64,000 bases of DNA from Campylobacter concisus (lineage in GTDB: Bacteria > Campylobacterota > Campylobacteria > Campylobacterales > Campylobacteraceae), in the NCBI RefSeq assembly GCF_002913045.1, contig NZ_PPAF01000008.1:1-64000 (forward strand), in the 5' to 3' direction. A model generated the notes under the pieces. That model had not been told where the DNA came from, did no database searches, and was given only the letters and a program-made list of their open reading frames with translations. Every line of letters begins with the position of its first letter. The first letter of the stretch is position 1. A program made the translations under genes and the position numbers. This document shows positions 44,798 to 53,822 of the stretch, piece by piece.

Positions 44798-45514
44798 TTA
44801 TTTTAGATCGTATTTTTTAAGTAAAGCTTCGTAGCTTCCGTCTTTTTTCATTTCATCTAAAATTTGATTTATTTTTTCTATTAACGTGCTCTCTTTTCCT
44901 TTATCAAATGCTATTGAAAATCCCTCGCTACCATCAACTTCTTTGAAAAATGCTTCAAGTTCTGGATTTTTCTTGATAAAGCCATATCCGATAGAGCTAT
45001 CAAGGATGACTGCGTCAAATTTGCCAACTTTTAATCCCATGATGAGTGGCACAGTATCTTCTGAAGGCACTACTTTTACACCATTTATAGCATTTGCTGC
45101 TAGCTCTTGGACGGTGCCTTGTTGCACGCCAACTCTTTTGCCAGCTAGCTCTTCTTTAGCTTTTAATGCGTCATTATCTTTTTTCTTTAGATAGAGGTTT
45201 TCAGTTAAATAGTATGGCTTTGTAAAATCAATCGATTTTAATCTATCTGAAGTCGCACTCATCGCACTTATAATGCCATTTATTTTGCCAGCTTTAAGTG
45301 CTGGGATAAGGCCGTCAAAACTCATATTTATGATCTTATATGAAAAGCCTGCACGCTTTGAAATTTCATCGATTAGCTCGATGTCAAAGCCTGTTATTTT
45401 GTTATTTTCATCGATATATTCAAATGGCGGATAGTTCGCCGCTGTGCCAAATTTTAGCTCGTTTGCACAAAGAGCAATAAAAGCTGTGAGTAAAAGAGCA
45501 AAGATCTTTTTCAT
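44798..45514 (-). CDS. periplasmic amino-acid ABC transporter substrate-binding protein
   Basis: The 238-residue SBP_bac_3 protein has a Sec signal peptide without a proper lipobox (IALC has Leu at -1), so it is probably soluble. Family features: GTAANYPPFEYIDENNKITGFDIELI, MSFDGLIPALKAGKI, ISAMSATSDR, VGVQQGT and AFDKGKESTL. A polar amino acid is the likely ligand. It has no permease next to it; the transporter at 48826-50257 could serve it. It is a paralogue of the lipoprotein at 48041. Confidence 0.9.
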   Translation of the reverse strand: MKKIFALLLTAFIALCANELKFGTAANYPPFEYIDENNKITGFDIELIDEISKRAGFSYKIINMSFDGLIPALKAGKINGIISAMSATSDRLKSIDFTKPYYLTENLYLKKKDNDALKAKEELAGKRVGVQQGTVQELAANAINGVKVVPSEDTVPLIMGLKVGKFDAVILDSSIGYGFIKKNPELEAFFKEVDGSEGFSIAFDKGKESTLIEKINQILDEMKKDGSYEALLKKYDLK

Positions 45515-45647
45515 AATAGTGTCCTTTAAGGTGATTTAGTGGCTTAATTATCAGTATTTCTCTATTAAAAATTGTTTAAATCCGTAATAAAAGAAAAATG
45601 CTATAAATAATCGTATAGCAAAGTAGCATATAAATTTTTATAGATAA

Positions 45648-45680
45648 ATTCTATCCCTTAATTATCTTAAGGGATAGAAT
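45648..45680 (-). terminator. terminator of the chemoreceptor gene
   Basis: ATTCTATCCCTTAA and its perfect 14-bp complement flank a 5-nt loop, 28 nt past the stop at 45709. Confidence 0.75.
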
Positions 45681-45708
45681 AATAAGAGCTCTAAGAGTAA
45701 GTCAAAGA

Positions 45709-47661
45709 TTAAAATTTACTTTTTCTAACTTCGTTTACTATTGCCTTAGCCATGTCGTCAACATCAGATGTTACTTCATTTGCCTTATTAACAATTACTA
45801 CATTTTCTTTTGTAAGTGTGTCTATTTGAGCAACTGATTGATTTATCATGTTAATTCCTTCACTTTGCTCTTTTATAGATTCACTCATTTCATTTATTGA
45901 TTGAGCTAGTACGTTTGTATTTGCTTCGATCTCTGTTAGAGATTTTTGAGTTCTCTCTGCTAGTTTTCTAACCTCATCTGCAACAACCGCAAAGCCTCTA
46001 CCATGCTCTCCTGCACGTGCCGCCTCGATCGCGGCATTAAGAGCTAGTAAATTTGTTTGATCAGCTATATCTCTAATAATAGTTATGATGTTTTTAATCT
46101 CATCACTTTGTCTAATAACATCAGATGTTTTTTGAGATATTGCATTCATTGAGCTTGACATTTGCTCTACTGCGGCAGCAGACTCTTGAAGTGAGCTTGC
46201 TTGTATATTTGCGCCTTGAGTTAGTTCTTTCATTGACTGACTTAAAGACTCAGCCTTTTCTTCTAGCACATGGGCTTGATCTAAATTTGCTCTTAACATC
46301 TTGGCTATCTCTTCACCAAGAGCATTTATACCAACCGCCATTTTGCCATCATCTTCAAGCCTTTTAGTAAAGTCTTGTTTTTTAAAGCTTTCTAGTAGAT
46401 TTAACACATCATCGCCGTTTTCCGCAATAGCATGTTTAAGTGCGATTTGTAAGTCTTTGAAAGTTTGTTTTAGCTGGCTAAGTGCAGGATTTGAAGTATC
46501 TGCATTAAGCTGAGCTACGTAGTTACCTTTTCCGATTTGATTTACAAAAGTATTTGCTTCTTTAATGAAATTATTTTGTTCAGATAAATTTGCCTCGATT
46601 TGTTTGATATTCTCATTTATTAGTGCACTCATCTGTCCGATCTCGTCGCTACCGCTACGATCTAAAAATTCAGCCTTATTAGTTTTGTTATTTAAAAAGT
46701 CAAAAAACTTAACTAAGCCATTTTTAGTCTGATCTATACCAGAGATCAGATTTTTACCTATTAATGTAGATACTAGCAACATAAGTAAAATACAAATCGC
46801 AATCACAATAGAACTTATAATAAGTTCGGTATTTGCATCACCCTTAATACGTCTTGCATCTTTTTGCATATTATCAAGTAGTTTAAGTTCAAGCTCTCTC
46901 ATCGCATCTATTGAAATGCTTATCTTTGAAAACCAACTCGCTGCATCATAAGATACATCTTCGGTAGCAACTACATTTTTAATAATATTCATCGCATCTA
47001 TAAAATCAGCCTTTTTTCTAGCGATAGCATCAAATTCATCGCTAAATTCTTTTGGATTGTAATCGTCAAAATCCTGCATAAATTTATTTATAACGCTATT
47101 TAGTGCAACTACTTTATTGTAGTCCTCTTTGCTTATGCTCTTTTTAGTAAAAACCCCATTTAAAGTAGCACGCAAAATACCAAAAGACTCTTTTATCTCA
47201 CCAACAATAATGATACGCTTTAGATCATCTACCAAGCTAGGCTCAAGCTTATCACTATATCCATTTATAGCAATGACCTCTTTTCTTAAAATTTTTGTTA
47301 TACGACTAATTAGATCATTGCCACTTTTTTGATCCACATTTGAGCGGATACTATTTATCTCTGAAACTATTTCATTTTTCTCTTCAAGCTTATCAAGCGC
47401 AGCATCTACTTTTTTACGCTGCTCTAATAAATTTTTATTATCCCCTCCCGCTAGCACACCTGAGCTAAATCCGCGTTCTTTTTGCATTTCATGGATAAAA
47501 TTATTTTGATTTATTATTGTATCCACGATTTTCTCGCTAAACTCTGCTTTTGAGCGAGTTTTTAAGATACCATTTAGCATGTATGCACTCATGATACCAA
47601 GGCCAATAAGACTGACGATAACTATCGCCATAATCTTTGATTTAATACCTAGATTATTCAT
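45709..47661 (-). CDS. methyl-accepting chemotaxis protein with NIT sensor domain
   Basis: The 650-residue receptor has a membrane helix at about 8-30, a helical periplasmic domain (about 35-275), a second helix (about 280-303) and a long cytoplasmic coiled coil. The signalling tip is [38 protein letters not shown] in part. The periplasmic domain starts with [14 protein letters not shown]...[13 protein letters not shown], the pattern of NIT (nitrate/nitrite sensing) domains. No CheR pentapeptide is at the C-terminus. AAAGGAG before ATG. Confidence 0.9.
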   Translation of the reverse strand: MNNLGIKSKIMAIVIVSLIGLGIMSAYMLNGILKTRSKAEFSEKIVDTIINQNNFIHEMQKERGFSSGVLAGGDNKNLLEQRKKVDAALDKLEEKNEIVSEINSIRSNVDQKSGNDLISRITKILRKEVIAINGYSDKLEPSLVDDLKRIIIVGEIKESFGILRATLNGVFTKKSISKEDYNKVVALNSVINKFMQDFDDYNPKEFSDEFDAIARKKADFIDAMNIIKNVVATEDVSYDAASWFSKISISIDAMRELELKLLDNMQKDARRIKGDANTELIISSIVIAICILLMLLVSTLIGKNLISGIDQTKNGLVKFFDFLNNKTNKAEFLDRSGSDEIGQMSALINENIKQIEANLSEQNNFIKEANTFVNQIGKGNYVAQLNADTSNPALSQLKQTFKDLQIALKHAIAENGDDVLNLLESFKKQDFTKRLEDDGKMAVGINALGEEIAKMLRANLDQAHVLEEKAESLSQSMKELTQGANIQASSLQESAAAVEQMSSSMNAISQKTSDVIRQSDEIKNIITIIRDIADQTNLLALNAAIEAARAGEHGRGFAVVADEVRKLAERTQKSLTEIEANTNVLAQSINEMSESIKEQSEGINMINQSVAQIDTLTKENVVIVNKANEVTSDVDDMAKAIVNEVRKSKF

Positions 47662-47723
47662 TTTCTCTCCTTTTAGTTTTTCTTAATATTTGCTTCAAAA
47701 ATAAAGTCATACGACTTTAATAC

Positions 47724-47912
47724 TTAAAATTTATCAACCAAAAAATGCTTTTGGTTGTTTTTATAAAAAATATTGATTAGTCTATTTATGTAAAATTTTA
47801 TTTTATATTTAGCTTTATTAATTAGTAGTAATTTTTTAACAAAATTGTGATACATGCAAATAGAAAATAGCACATTTAAAATAAATGCCGTTCTCATCCT
47901 GAGAAGCTTCAT
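47724..47912 (-). CDS. possible small protein with strong ribosome site
   Basis: A 62-codon ORF begins ATG with AAGGAG 6 nt ahead. Residues 8-32 form a plausible membrane helix, then a Lys/Ile/Asn-rich tail. No family is recognised and the tail could be AT-rich chance coding. A 6-bp hairpin (TTCTCA/TGAGAA) covers codons 4-8. The rest of the 47662-48040 gap shows no other gene. Confidence 0.35.
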   Translation of the reverse strand: MKLLRMRTAFILNVLFSICMYHNFVKKLLLINKAKYKIKFYINRLINIFYKNNQKHFLVDKF

Positions 47913-47997
47913 TTTTTCTCCTTGAAAATAATTAAGTCATTTTATTAATTTTACTTTTAAAAGATGTTAAATTTTAAAAATTAGAAAAAAGTGAGTT

Positions 47998-48026
47998 TTT
48001 GCAGAGAATTCCTGCTTCTCTGCAAA
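47998..48026 (-). terminator. terminator of the amino-acid ABC transporter operon
   Basis: TTTGCAGAGAA and TTCTCTGCAAA give an 11-bp perfect stem with a 7-nt loop. On the minus strand CTCACTTTTTTC follows. It lies 14 nt past the stop at 48041. Confidence 0.75.
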
Positions 48027-48040
48027 TTTTGTATTTAGAT

Positions 48041-48814
48041 TTATTTCTTTAATCCATATTTATCTAGCATTTTGTCAAATTCGCCAGATTTTTGTAGCTC
48101 ATCGATTGTTGCGTCTATCTTCTTGATAAGCTCAGTATGTTTGCCTTTATCAAATGCCATTGCAAATCCTTCCGTGCCATCAGGAACTCTTAAAAATTCT
48201 TCTAAATCTGAATTTTGTTTTAAATATTCAACTCCTATCGGACTATCAGTTAGTACAACGTCGATTTTGCCAGCGTTTAGTGACATGATGGCAGCTGCTA
48301 CATTTTCAGCAGGTATCGACTTAGCAGTTATGCTTTTGGCTGCTTCTTCTTGAAGTGTGCCAACTTGAGCTGAAATTTTCTTATCCTTAAGGTTGTCTTT
48401 ATTTACATCTGAGCCTTTTTTGCGGATAAATAAATTTTCTGAAAAATAATATGGCTTGGTAAAATCAACCGATTTCCTTCTCTCATCAGTTGCGCTCATT
48501 CCGCTTATGGCAATATCGATTTTACCAGTTTTTAATGCTGATATCAGTCCATCAAAGCTCATATTTGCAACATCAAATTTTATTCCAGTTTTTTTGGTGA
48601 TCTCATTTAATAAATCTATCTCAAAGCCAACAATTTTATTGTTTTCATCAAGATATTCAAAAGGTGGATAATCAGCACTTGAGCCAACTTTATAAACTAC
48701 ATTTTTACTAGCTTCTTCGGCATTATTTGCTGCATTTTTTTTATTAGCATCATCGCCACAACCTAGTAAAAATAAAACTAAGCTTGCCATCAAAAATTTT
48801 AAAATTTTACTCAT
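48041..48814 (-). CDS. lipoprotein amino-acid-binding protein of ABC transporter
   Basis: The 257-residue SBP_bac_3 protein has a lipobox (LFLLGC, Cys19) followed by a charged Asn/Ala/Glu linker, so it is membrane-anchored after Lgt processing. Ligand-domain features parallel the paralogue at 44798: SADYPPFEYLDENNKIVGFEIDLL, MSFDGLISALKTGKI, ISGMSATDERR. It is third in the operon permease-ATPase-binding protein (11 nt after the ATPase). Confidence 0.92.
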   Translation of the reverse strand: MSKILKFLMASLVLFLLGCGDDANKKNAANNAEEASKNVVYKVGSSADYPPFEYLDENNKIVGFEIDLLNEITKKTGIKFDVANMSFDGLISALKTGKIDIAISGMSATDERRKSVDFTKPYYFSENLFIRKKGSDVNKDNLKDKKISAQVGTLQEEAAKSITAKSIPAENVAAAIMSLNAGKIDVVLTDSPIGVEYLKQNSDLEEFLRVPDGTEGFAMAFDKGKHTELIKKIDATIDELQKSGEFDKMLDKYGLKK

Positions 48815-48825
48815 TTTCTACTCCT

Positions 48826-49554
48826 TTAATGATTTAAAATTTTGCCTAAAAACTCTTTTAAGCGCTCATGTTGCGGATTTGTAAAGACATTTTTTGGTGT
48901 GTCATCAACTGCGATTTTGCCTTTATCCATAAAGAAAATTCTATTTGCCACGTTTCTTGCAAAACCCATTTCGTGTGTAACCACAAGCATCGTTATACCC
49001 CTTGCGGCAACATCTTTCATAATATCAAGCACCTCTCCGATCATCTCAGGATCAAGTGCACTTGTCGGTTCATCAAAAAGTATCACTTCTGGCTCCATCG
49101 CTAGGCTTCTAGCGATCGCGATACGTTGCTTCTGTCCGCCTGAAAGCTTGTGCGGATAGGCAAATTTCTTATCACTTAGCCCAACACTTTTTAGCAACTC
49201 ATCGGCTCTTTTTTCTGCGCTTGCTTTATCTAAAATTCCCGCTTTTATCGGAGCTAGAGTTAAATTTTGCAAGACGTTTTTATTTGCAAAAAGATTAAAG
49301 TGCTGAAAAACCATGCTCACTTTTTGGCGAATTTTATTTATGTCTGATTTTTTATCTAAAATATCTTCGCCATTTATCTTTATGTGTCCACTATCTGGCT
49401 CCTCAAGGCGGTTTATACAACGTAAAAACGTACTTTTGCCACCACCACTCGGACCAATTATCGCTATAACTTCACCTTTTTTTATATCTACGCTAATATC
49501 ATTTAAAACTCGCAAATCGCCATAACTTTTGTTTAAATTTTTAATCTCAATCAT
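48826..49554 (-). CDS. polar amino-acid ABC transporter ATPase
   Basis: The 242-residue GlnQ/HisP-type ATPase has Walker A GPSGGGKST, the Q-loop, signature LSGGQKQRIAIARSLA, Walker B VILFDEPTSALDPE and the H-loop VTHEM. It powers import by the neighbouring permease and binding protein. It is similar in type to C. jejuni PaqQ. It overlaps the permease by 8 nt. Confidence 0.93.
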   Translation of the reverse strand: MIEIKNLNKSYGDLRVLNDISVDIKKGEVIAIIGPSGGGKSTFLRCINRLEEPDSGHIKINGEDILDKKSDINKIRQKVSMVFQHFNLFANKNVLQNLTLAPIKAGILDKASAEKRADELLKSVGLSDKKFAYPHKLSGGQKQRIAIARSLAMEPEVILFDEPTSALDPEMIGEVLDIMKDVAARGITMLVVTHEMGFARNVANRIFFMDKGKIAVDDTPKNVFTNPQHERLKEFLGKILNH

Positions 49555-50257
49555 GGCGGTTTAATCTCCTCTCAAGTAGTTTTACCAAAAGTGTAAAAAA
49601 TTTAACACTCACATAATAGACAATACCTGTAAAAATGACTGGCTCTGGACTATAAAAGACCGCTTGCAAGCTCTTACTTTGCATCGTGATATCAACGACG
49701 CTTATATAGCCCACGACTGATGTCTCTTTAAATAGTGATATAAACTCATTTGCAAGAGCTGGTAAGATATTTTTTGTAGCTTGTGGAAAAACTATCTCGC
49801 GCATCGAAACATAGTAGTTTAGGCCCATCGCACGAGCCGCTTCCATTTGTCCTTTATCGACACTGTTTATGCCACTTCGCACGATCTCGGCCACATAAGC
49901 AGAACTATTTAGTCCAAGTGCGATGAGAGCTACATAAAAATTATCGCTCCATGTTGCAAAAATGACAACTGAAAATATTAAAAGTTGAAGTATTACAGGT
50001 GTTCCACGTAAGATATCGATATATTCATCAATTATAAAATTTAAGATTTTAATATTTAAAAATTTAATAAACGCCAAGGTAAATCCAAGTGTTATGCCTA
50101 TGGCAATACCGCCTATAGTAAGCCCTAAAGTCACTCCGTAACTTTTGATATAAGCGATCTCTTGAGCCTCACTAAGATCTCTTGGATAGAAAAAATATGC
50201 TCCAAGTGAGACGATTATTATAAAAAATAGAAATTTAGCTAAATTTTGAGCCTTCAA
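49547..50257 (-). CDS. polar amino-acid ABC transporter permease
   Basis: The 236-residue permease of the HisM/GlnP family has five to six helices. The family loop lies in LGLNSSAYVAEIVRSGINSVDKGQMEAARAMG and the next PQA(T)KNILPALANEF. It starts at TTG 50257 because AAGGA stands 5 nt before it. First gene of the operon; probably two copies form the channel. Similar in type to C. jejuni PaqP. Confidence 0.92.
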   Translation of the reverse strand: MKAQNLAKFLFFIIIVSLGAYFFYPRDLSEAQEIAYIKSYGVTLGLTIGGIAIGITLGFTLAFIKFLNIKILNFIIDEYIDILRGTPVILQLLIFSVVIFATWSDNFYVALIALGLNSSAYVAEIVRSGINSVDKGQMEAARAMGLNYYVSMREIVFPQATKNILPALANEFISLFKETSVVGYISVVDITMQSKSLQAVFYSPEPVIFTGIVYYVSVKFFTLLVKLLERRLNRHD

Positions 50258-50407
50258 CTTCGTCCTTCTCTTTAAAATATGGCTTTAAATAATACGAAAA
50301 AATTTATATCATTTTGCTTAAAAGTGTTTAAGGATCGGCACTGAATGTTGTAATTTAAAAAAATTTATATTAACATAAGCCATTTATCTTAATTTGAAAG
50401 GAAATTT

Positions 50408-51895
50408 ATGAGCTTTGGGTCTTATTTAGCCATCGCCATCTATTTTGGCTTTTTGCTCTTTATCGGACGATATTTCTACGATAAAAATGCAAGTATGAAC
50501 GAGTATCTGCTAGATAACCGTCGAATGGGTCCAGTGGTTACTGCACTTAGTGCTGGTGCTTCTGATATGAGTGGTTGGATGCTACTTGGCGTGCCCGGAG
50601 CATTATACGCAACTGGCATAGCAAATGTGTGGATGATAATCGGTCTTATCATTGGAGCTTACTGCAACTATCTATTTTTAGCAAAGAGGCTTAGAATTTA
50701 TACTGAGGTTGCGAGTGATAGCATCACAATACCAGACTTTTTAGAAAATCGCTTTAAAGATAGGACTAAAATTTTAAGAATTATCTCTGGTCTTATCATT
50801 TTGATCTTTTTCACACTTTATGTAAGTAGCGGCATTATCGCTGGCGGAAAGACATTTGAGAGCTTTTTTGGTTTAAAATTTGCCTACGGAGCGGTCTTTA
50901 CACTTGTCATTGTGGTCTTTTACACATTTTTTGGTGGGTTTAAAGCAGTTAGTATAACTGACGCATTTCAGGGGCTTTTGATGTTTTGTGTCCTAGTCTC
51001 AATCCCAGTCGTGGCATATCTAAATTTAGACTTGCCAAGCGATACAAATTTACTAAAAGAGATAAGCAAGCTTGATGCAAATCACCTAAATCCATTTAGA
51101 GATCAAACTTTTTGGGGAATTTTAGGACTTATGGCTTGGGGATTTGGCTACTTTGGACAGCCACATATCATCGTTAGATTTATGGCGATACGCGACTCAA
51201 AAGAGCTTGCTAAAGCAAGAAGAATAGGCATTGGCTGGATGACGATCGGCCTACTAGGCGCAATTATGAGCGGACTTATCGGCTTTGTCTACTTTAGTCA
51301 AAGAGGCGGACTTAGCGATCCTGAGACTGTATTTTTAAAGCTTGGCGAGTTACTTTTCCCACCATTTTTTATAGGCATTATCATCTCAGCTGTGCTTTCA
51401 GCGATTATGAGTACTATCTCAAGTCAGCTTTTAGTTACATCTAGCTCGGTAACAAAGGACTTTATCTTTGCATTCTATAAAAAAGAGATTAGTCAAAATA
51501 CACAAACGGCGATCAGTCGCTATGCTGTCGTAGTAGTGGCCATAGTTGCTACAATACTTGCCTTTATCTCGACAGATAATGTCCTAAACGTAGTTGGCAA
51601 CGCTTGGGCTGGATTTGGTGCGAGCTTTGGACCAGTGCTACTTTTTAGCCTTTACTGGAAGCGCATGAGTGCACTTGGAGCACTCGCTGGTATGATAGCT
51701 GGAGGCGCGACCGTAATATTTTGGATCACTTCGGGGCTAAACGTATATGTTTATGAAATTTTACCTGGCATCATAGCATCTTGCATAGCGATCATTAGCG
51801 TAAGTATCTGGGGAGACGCGATAAATAAAATGACGAGCGAACCTCACGAGCAAGTCATAAAAGATGAATTTGAAAAGATGAAAACAAGGCTTTAA
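50408..51895 (+). CDS. putP: sodium/proline symporter
   Basis: The 495-residue SSS-family transporter has about 13 helices. It shows LLDNRRMGPVVTALSAGASDMSGWMLLG at the N-terminus and WGFGYFGQPHIIVRFMAIR, both characteristic of PutP. It imports proline with Na+. AAAGGA precedes the ATG. Transcribed divergently from the amino-acid ABC operon across a 150-nt gap. Confidence 0.94.
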   Translation: MSFGSYLAIAIYFGFLLFIGRYFYDKNASMNEYLLDNRRMGPVVTALSAGASDMSGWMLLGVPGALYATGIANVWMIIGLIIGAYCNYLFLAKRLRIYTEVASDSITIPDFLENRFKDRTKILRIISGLIILIFFTLYVSSGIIAGGKTFESFFGLKFAYGAVFTLVIVVFYTFFGGFKAVSITDAFQGLLMFCVLVSIPVVAYLNLDLPSDTNLLKEISKLDANHLNPFRDQTFWGILGLMAWGFGYFGQPHIIVRFMAIRDSKELAKARRIGIGWMTIGLLGAIMSGLIGFVYFSQRGGLSDPETVFLKLGELLFPPFFIGIIISAVLSAIMSTISSQLLVTSSSVTKDFIFAFYKKEISQNTQTAISRYAVVVVAIVATILAFISTDNVLNVVGNAWAGFGASFGPVLLFSLYWKRMSALGALAGMIAGGATVIFWITSGLNVYVYEILPGIIASCIAIISVSIWGDAINKMTSEPHEQVIKDEFEKMKTRL

Positions 51896-51908
51896 GCCTA
51901 AACTTACA

Positions 51909-51941
51909 AGAAATTCCTAGTATCTTGTGCTAGGAATTTCT
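51909..51941. terminator. shared terminator between putP and mnmC
   Basis: AGAAATTCCTAG and CTAGGAATTTCT form a perfect 12-bp stem with a 9-nt loop in the 58-nt gap between converging genes. Confidence 0.75.
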
Positions 51942-51953
51942 GCTAATTCCTTC

Positions 51954-53822
51954 TTAAAATTTTAATCCCTTTTTTAGTTTTCTTATCAAAAATCTAGCTG
52001 GATGAAGCTCGTGAAATAGCGATCTTTCTATGCAAAGTGGGCGATCAAGCACAAGATCAGCTATCAAATTTGCTCCAAGTATCGCTGTGCCAAGACCTCG
52101 TGAGCCATGAGCAAAATTTACAAAGACATTTTTTTCGTAGCTTGCCTTTGGGTTGTTATCTTTATTTTTGCTCCAAAATAGCCCTTTGTAGTTTTGCTTG
52201 TAAAATTCTTCATCATGCAAGGCGCCAATTATCGGAAACCTATCTCCGCTATAGCTCCTATATCCCACACGTGAACCGATAATGGTGGCTTTTGTGGTGT
52301 CAAAAAACTCGCTTACATCACTTAAATTTTTAGCATTATCCTCAACTTTAGGCGTATCGCAAATTTCATTTCTAGCATAAGTTGCACCGATAACTTGTAC
52401 GCCTTTGACGGCTGGGCAGATGTAGCCTTTTGCGCTTAGCGGTAAAGTATTTTTAAATATTGGTTTTAAGTGGGTTACTTGGCCTCGGACACTGCTTATT
52501 TGCATGTCGTAGCCCTTAAAAATTTCACTGCTCTTACTGCCAGTGCAAAAGACCAAAATATCGGTCTCTAAATTTTTACCATTTTTAAATTTAACGCTTA
52601 TCTTGCCGTTTTGTAGATGCGCCCTACTCTCATACTCGTGATTAAATAAAATTTCAAAGTTGCTTGAGAGAAATTTACAAATTTCTCTTGGCCTAGCGTA
52701 TGCACCGTCTTTTATAAATATCCCAGGATATGGCTTTAAGTTCTCATCAAATTTAAAAATATCCTCTACGCTTTGAGTTTGCCACGAGCCATATCTTTTG
52801 ATGAGCTCATCATCAAATGCGTAGTCGATGCAGCCACTAAATTTAATAAGGCTTTTTGGCAAAGTTGCCTTGTAAAATCTCACTGCTTGCAAAAATGCGT
52901 TTAAATGCATGCGGCCTAAATTTACCCCGGGCTTGGTAACTAACGGCATCAAAGCGCCACAGTGATTACCAGAGCCATTTGTAGCCACTTCGACCTTTGC
53001 CTCGGCGATCACCACTTTAAAGCCATTTTTGGCTAGCTCGCCAGCTGTTGCAAGTCCAGCCACGCCAGCTCCTATGATAAGCGCTGTTTTACCATTTACA
53101 CTAGCAACTGGTTCGCATCTCACAAACCAAGCATCCTTTAAATTTTCATCCTTTTTCTCTAGCACGGCACTACTCATCTGACGTTTTCTAGCGTAACCCT
53201 CTTTTAGGCTTAGCAAAAAGCCAGCGCCCTTTAGCCCGTCTTTTACTATTTTTGCGCATGAATAGGTTCTAGCAATCGTACCAACCCTGCTTAGTCTTGC
53301 GATCTGTCTAAAAATTTCTTCGCTCCAGATCGAGTCATTTTTACTTGGAGCAAAGCCATCTAGAAACCAGATGTCAGCGCTAAAATCAAGCTCAGGTAAA
53401 ATTTCTTTAGCCTCGCCGTAGCAAAGATCAAGTGTGATATTTGGGGCAAAATTTATACGGTGTATGCCCTCAATAAGAGGTGGATAGAGCGAAACCAGCT
53501 TTCTAGCATAAGCTTTAAAAATGCCTAAATTTTCATAAATTTTTAAAATATCTTCTTTTTTAATAGGGCTTTTTTCGATGCTAACAAAGTGAAGTTTTTT
53601 AGAACTATTTTTAAATTTCTTACAAAGTGTGAAGAAATTTAGCCCGGCACCAAATCCTGTCTCAGCGATGACGAAGCTATCTTTACTCTGCCAAATTTCA
53701 TCAAGTGCACTTGCAAAGACAAATTCGCTCTCAAGCCAAGGTTTGTCGGTATTGAAATAGATATCGCCAAACTCCTCGTTAAATGGAATTTGCCCTTTAA
53801 AGCTTAAATTTGCATTTTTCAT
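51954..53822 (-). CDS. mnmC: bifunctional tRNA 5-methylaminomethyl-2-thiouridine synthase MnmC
   Basis: The 622-residue protein completes mnm5s2U34 in tRNA. The N-terminal methyltransferase (about 1-235) has the SAM motif IAETGFGAGLNFF and IWFLDGFAPSKN. The C-terminal FAD oxidoreductase (about 245-622) has IIGAGVAGLATAGELAKNG and NHCGALMPLVTKPG. The order and length are as in E. coli MnmC. The ATG overlaps amiA's stop by 4 nt; last gene of the long minus-strand cluster. Confidence 0.94.
   Translation of the reverse strand: MKNANLSFKGQIPFNEEFGDIYFNTDKPWLESEFVFASALDEIWQSKDSFVIAETGFGAGLNFFTLCKKFKNSSKKLHFVSIEKSPIKKEDILKIYENLGIFKAYARKLVSLYPPLIEGIHRINFAPNITLDLCYGEAKEILPELDFSADIWFLDGFAPSKNDSIWSEEIFRQIARLSRVGTIARTYSCAKIVKDGLKGAGFLLSLKEGYARKRQMSSAVLEKKDENLKDAWFVRCEPVASVNGKTALIIGAGVAGLATAGELAKNGFKVVIAEAKVEVATNGSGNHCGALMPLVTKPGVNLGRMHLNAFLQAVRFYKATLPKSLIKFSGCIDYAFDDELIKRYGSWQTQSVEDIFKFDENLKPYPGIFIKDGAYARPREICKFLSSNFEILFNHEYESRAHLQNGKISVKFKNGKNLETDILVFCTGSKSSEIFKGYDMQISSVRGQVTHLKPIFKNTLPLSAKGYICPAVKGVQVIGATYARNEICDTPKVEDNAKNLSDVSEFFDTTKATIIGSRVGYRSYSGDRFPIIGALHDEEFYKQNYKGLFWSKNKDNNPKASYEKNVFVNFAHGSRGLGTAILGANLIADLVLDRPLCIERSLFHELHPARFLIRKLKKGLKF

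Noticed and set aside
45709..47661. Chemoreceptor as part of a new sensory operon with the binding proteins
   Set aside because: Strong hairpin terminators separate it from both neighbours, so it appears to be an independent unit.
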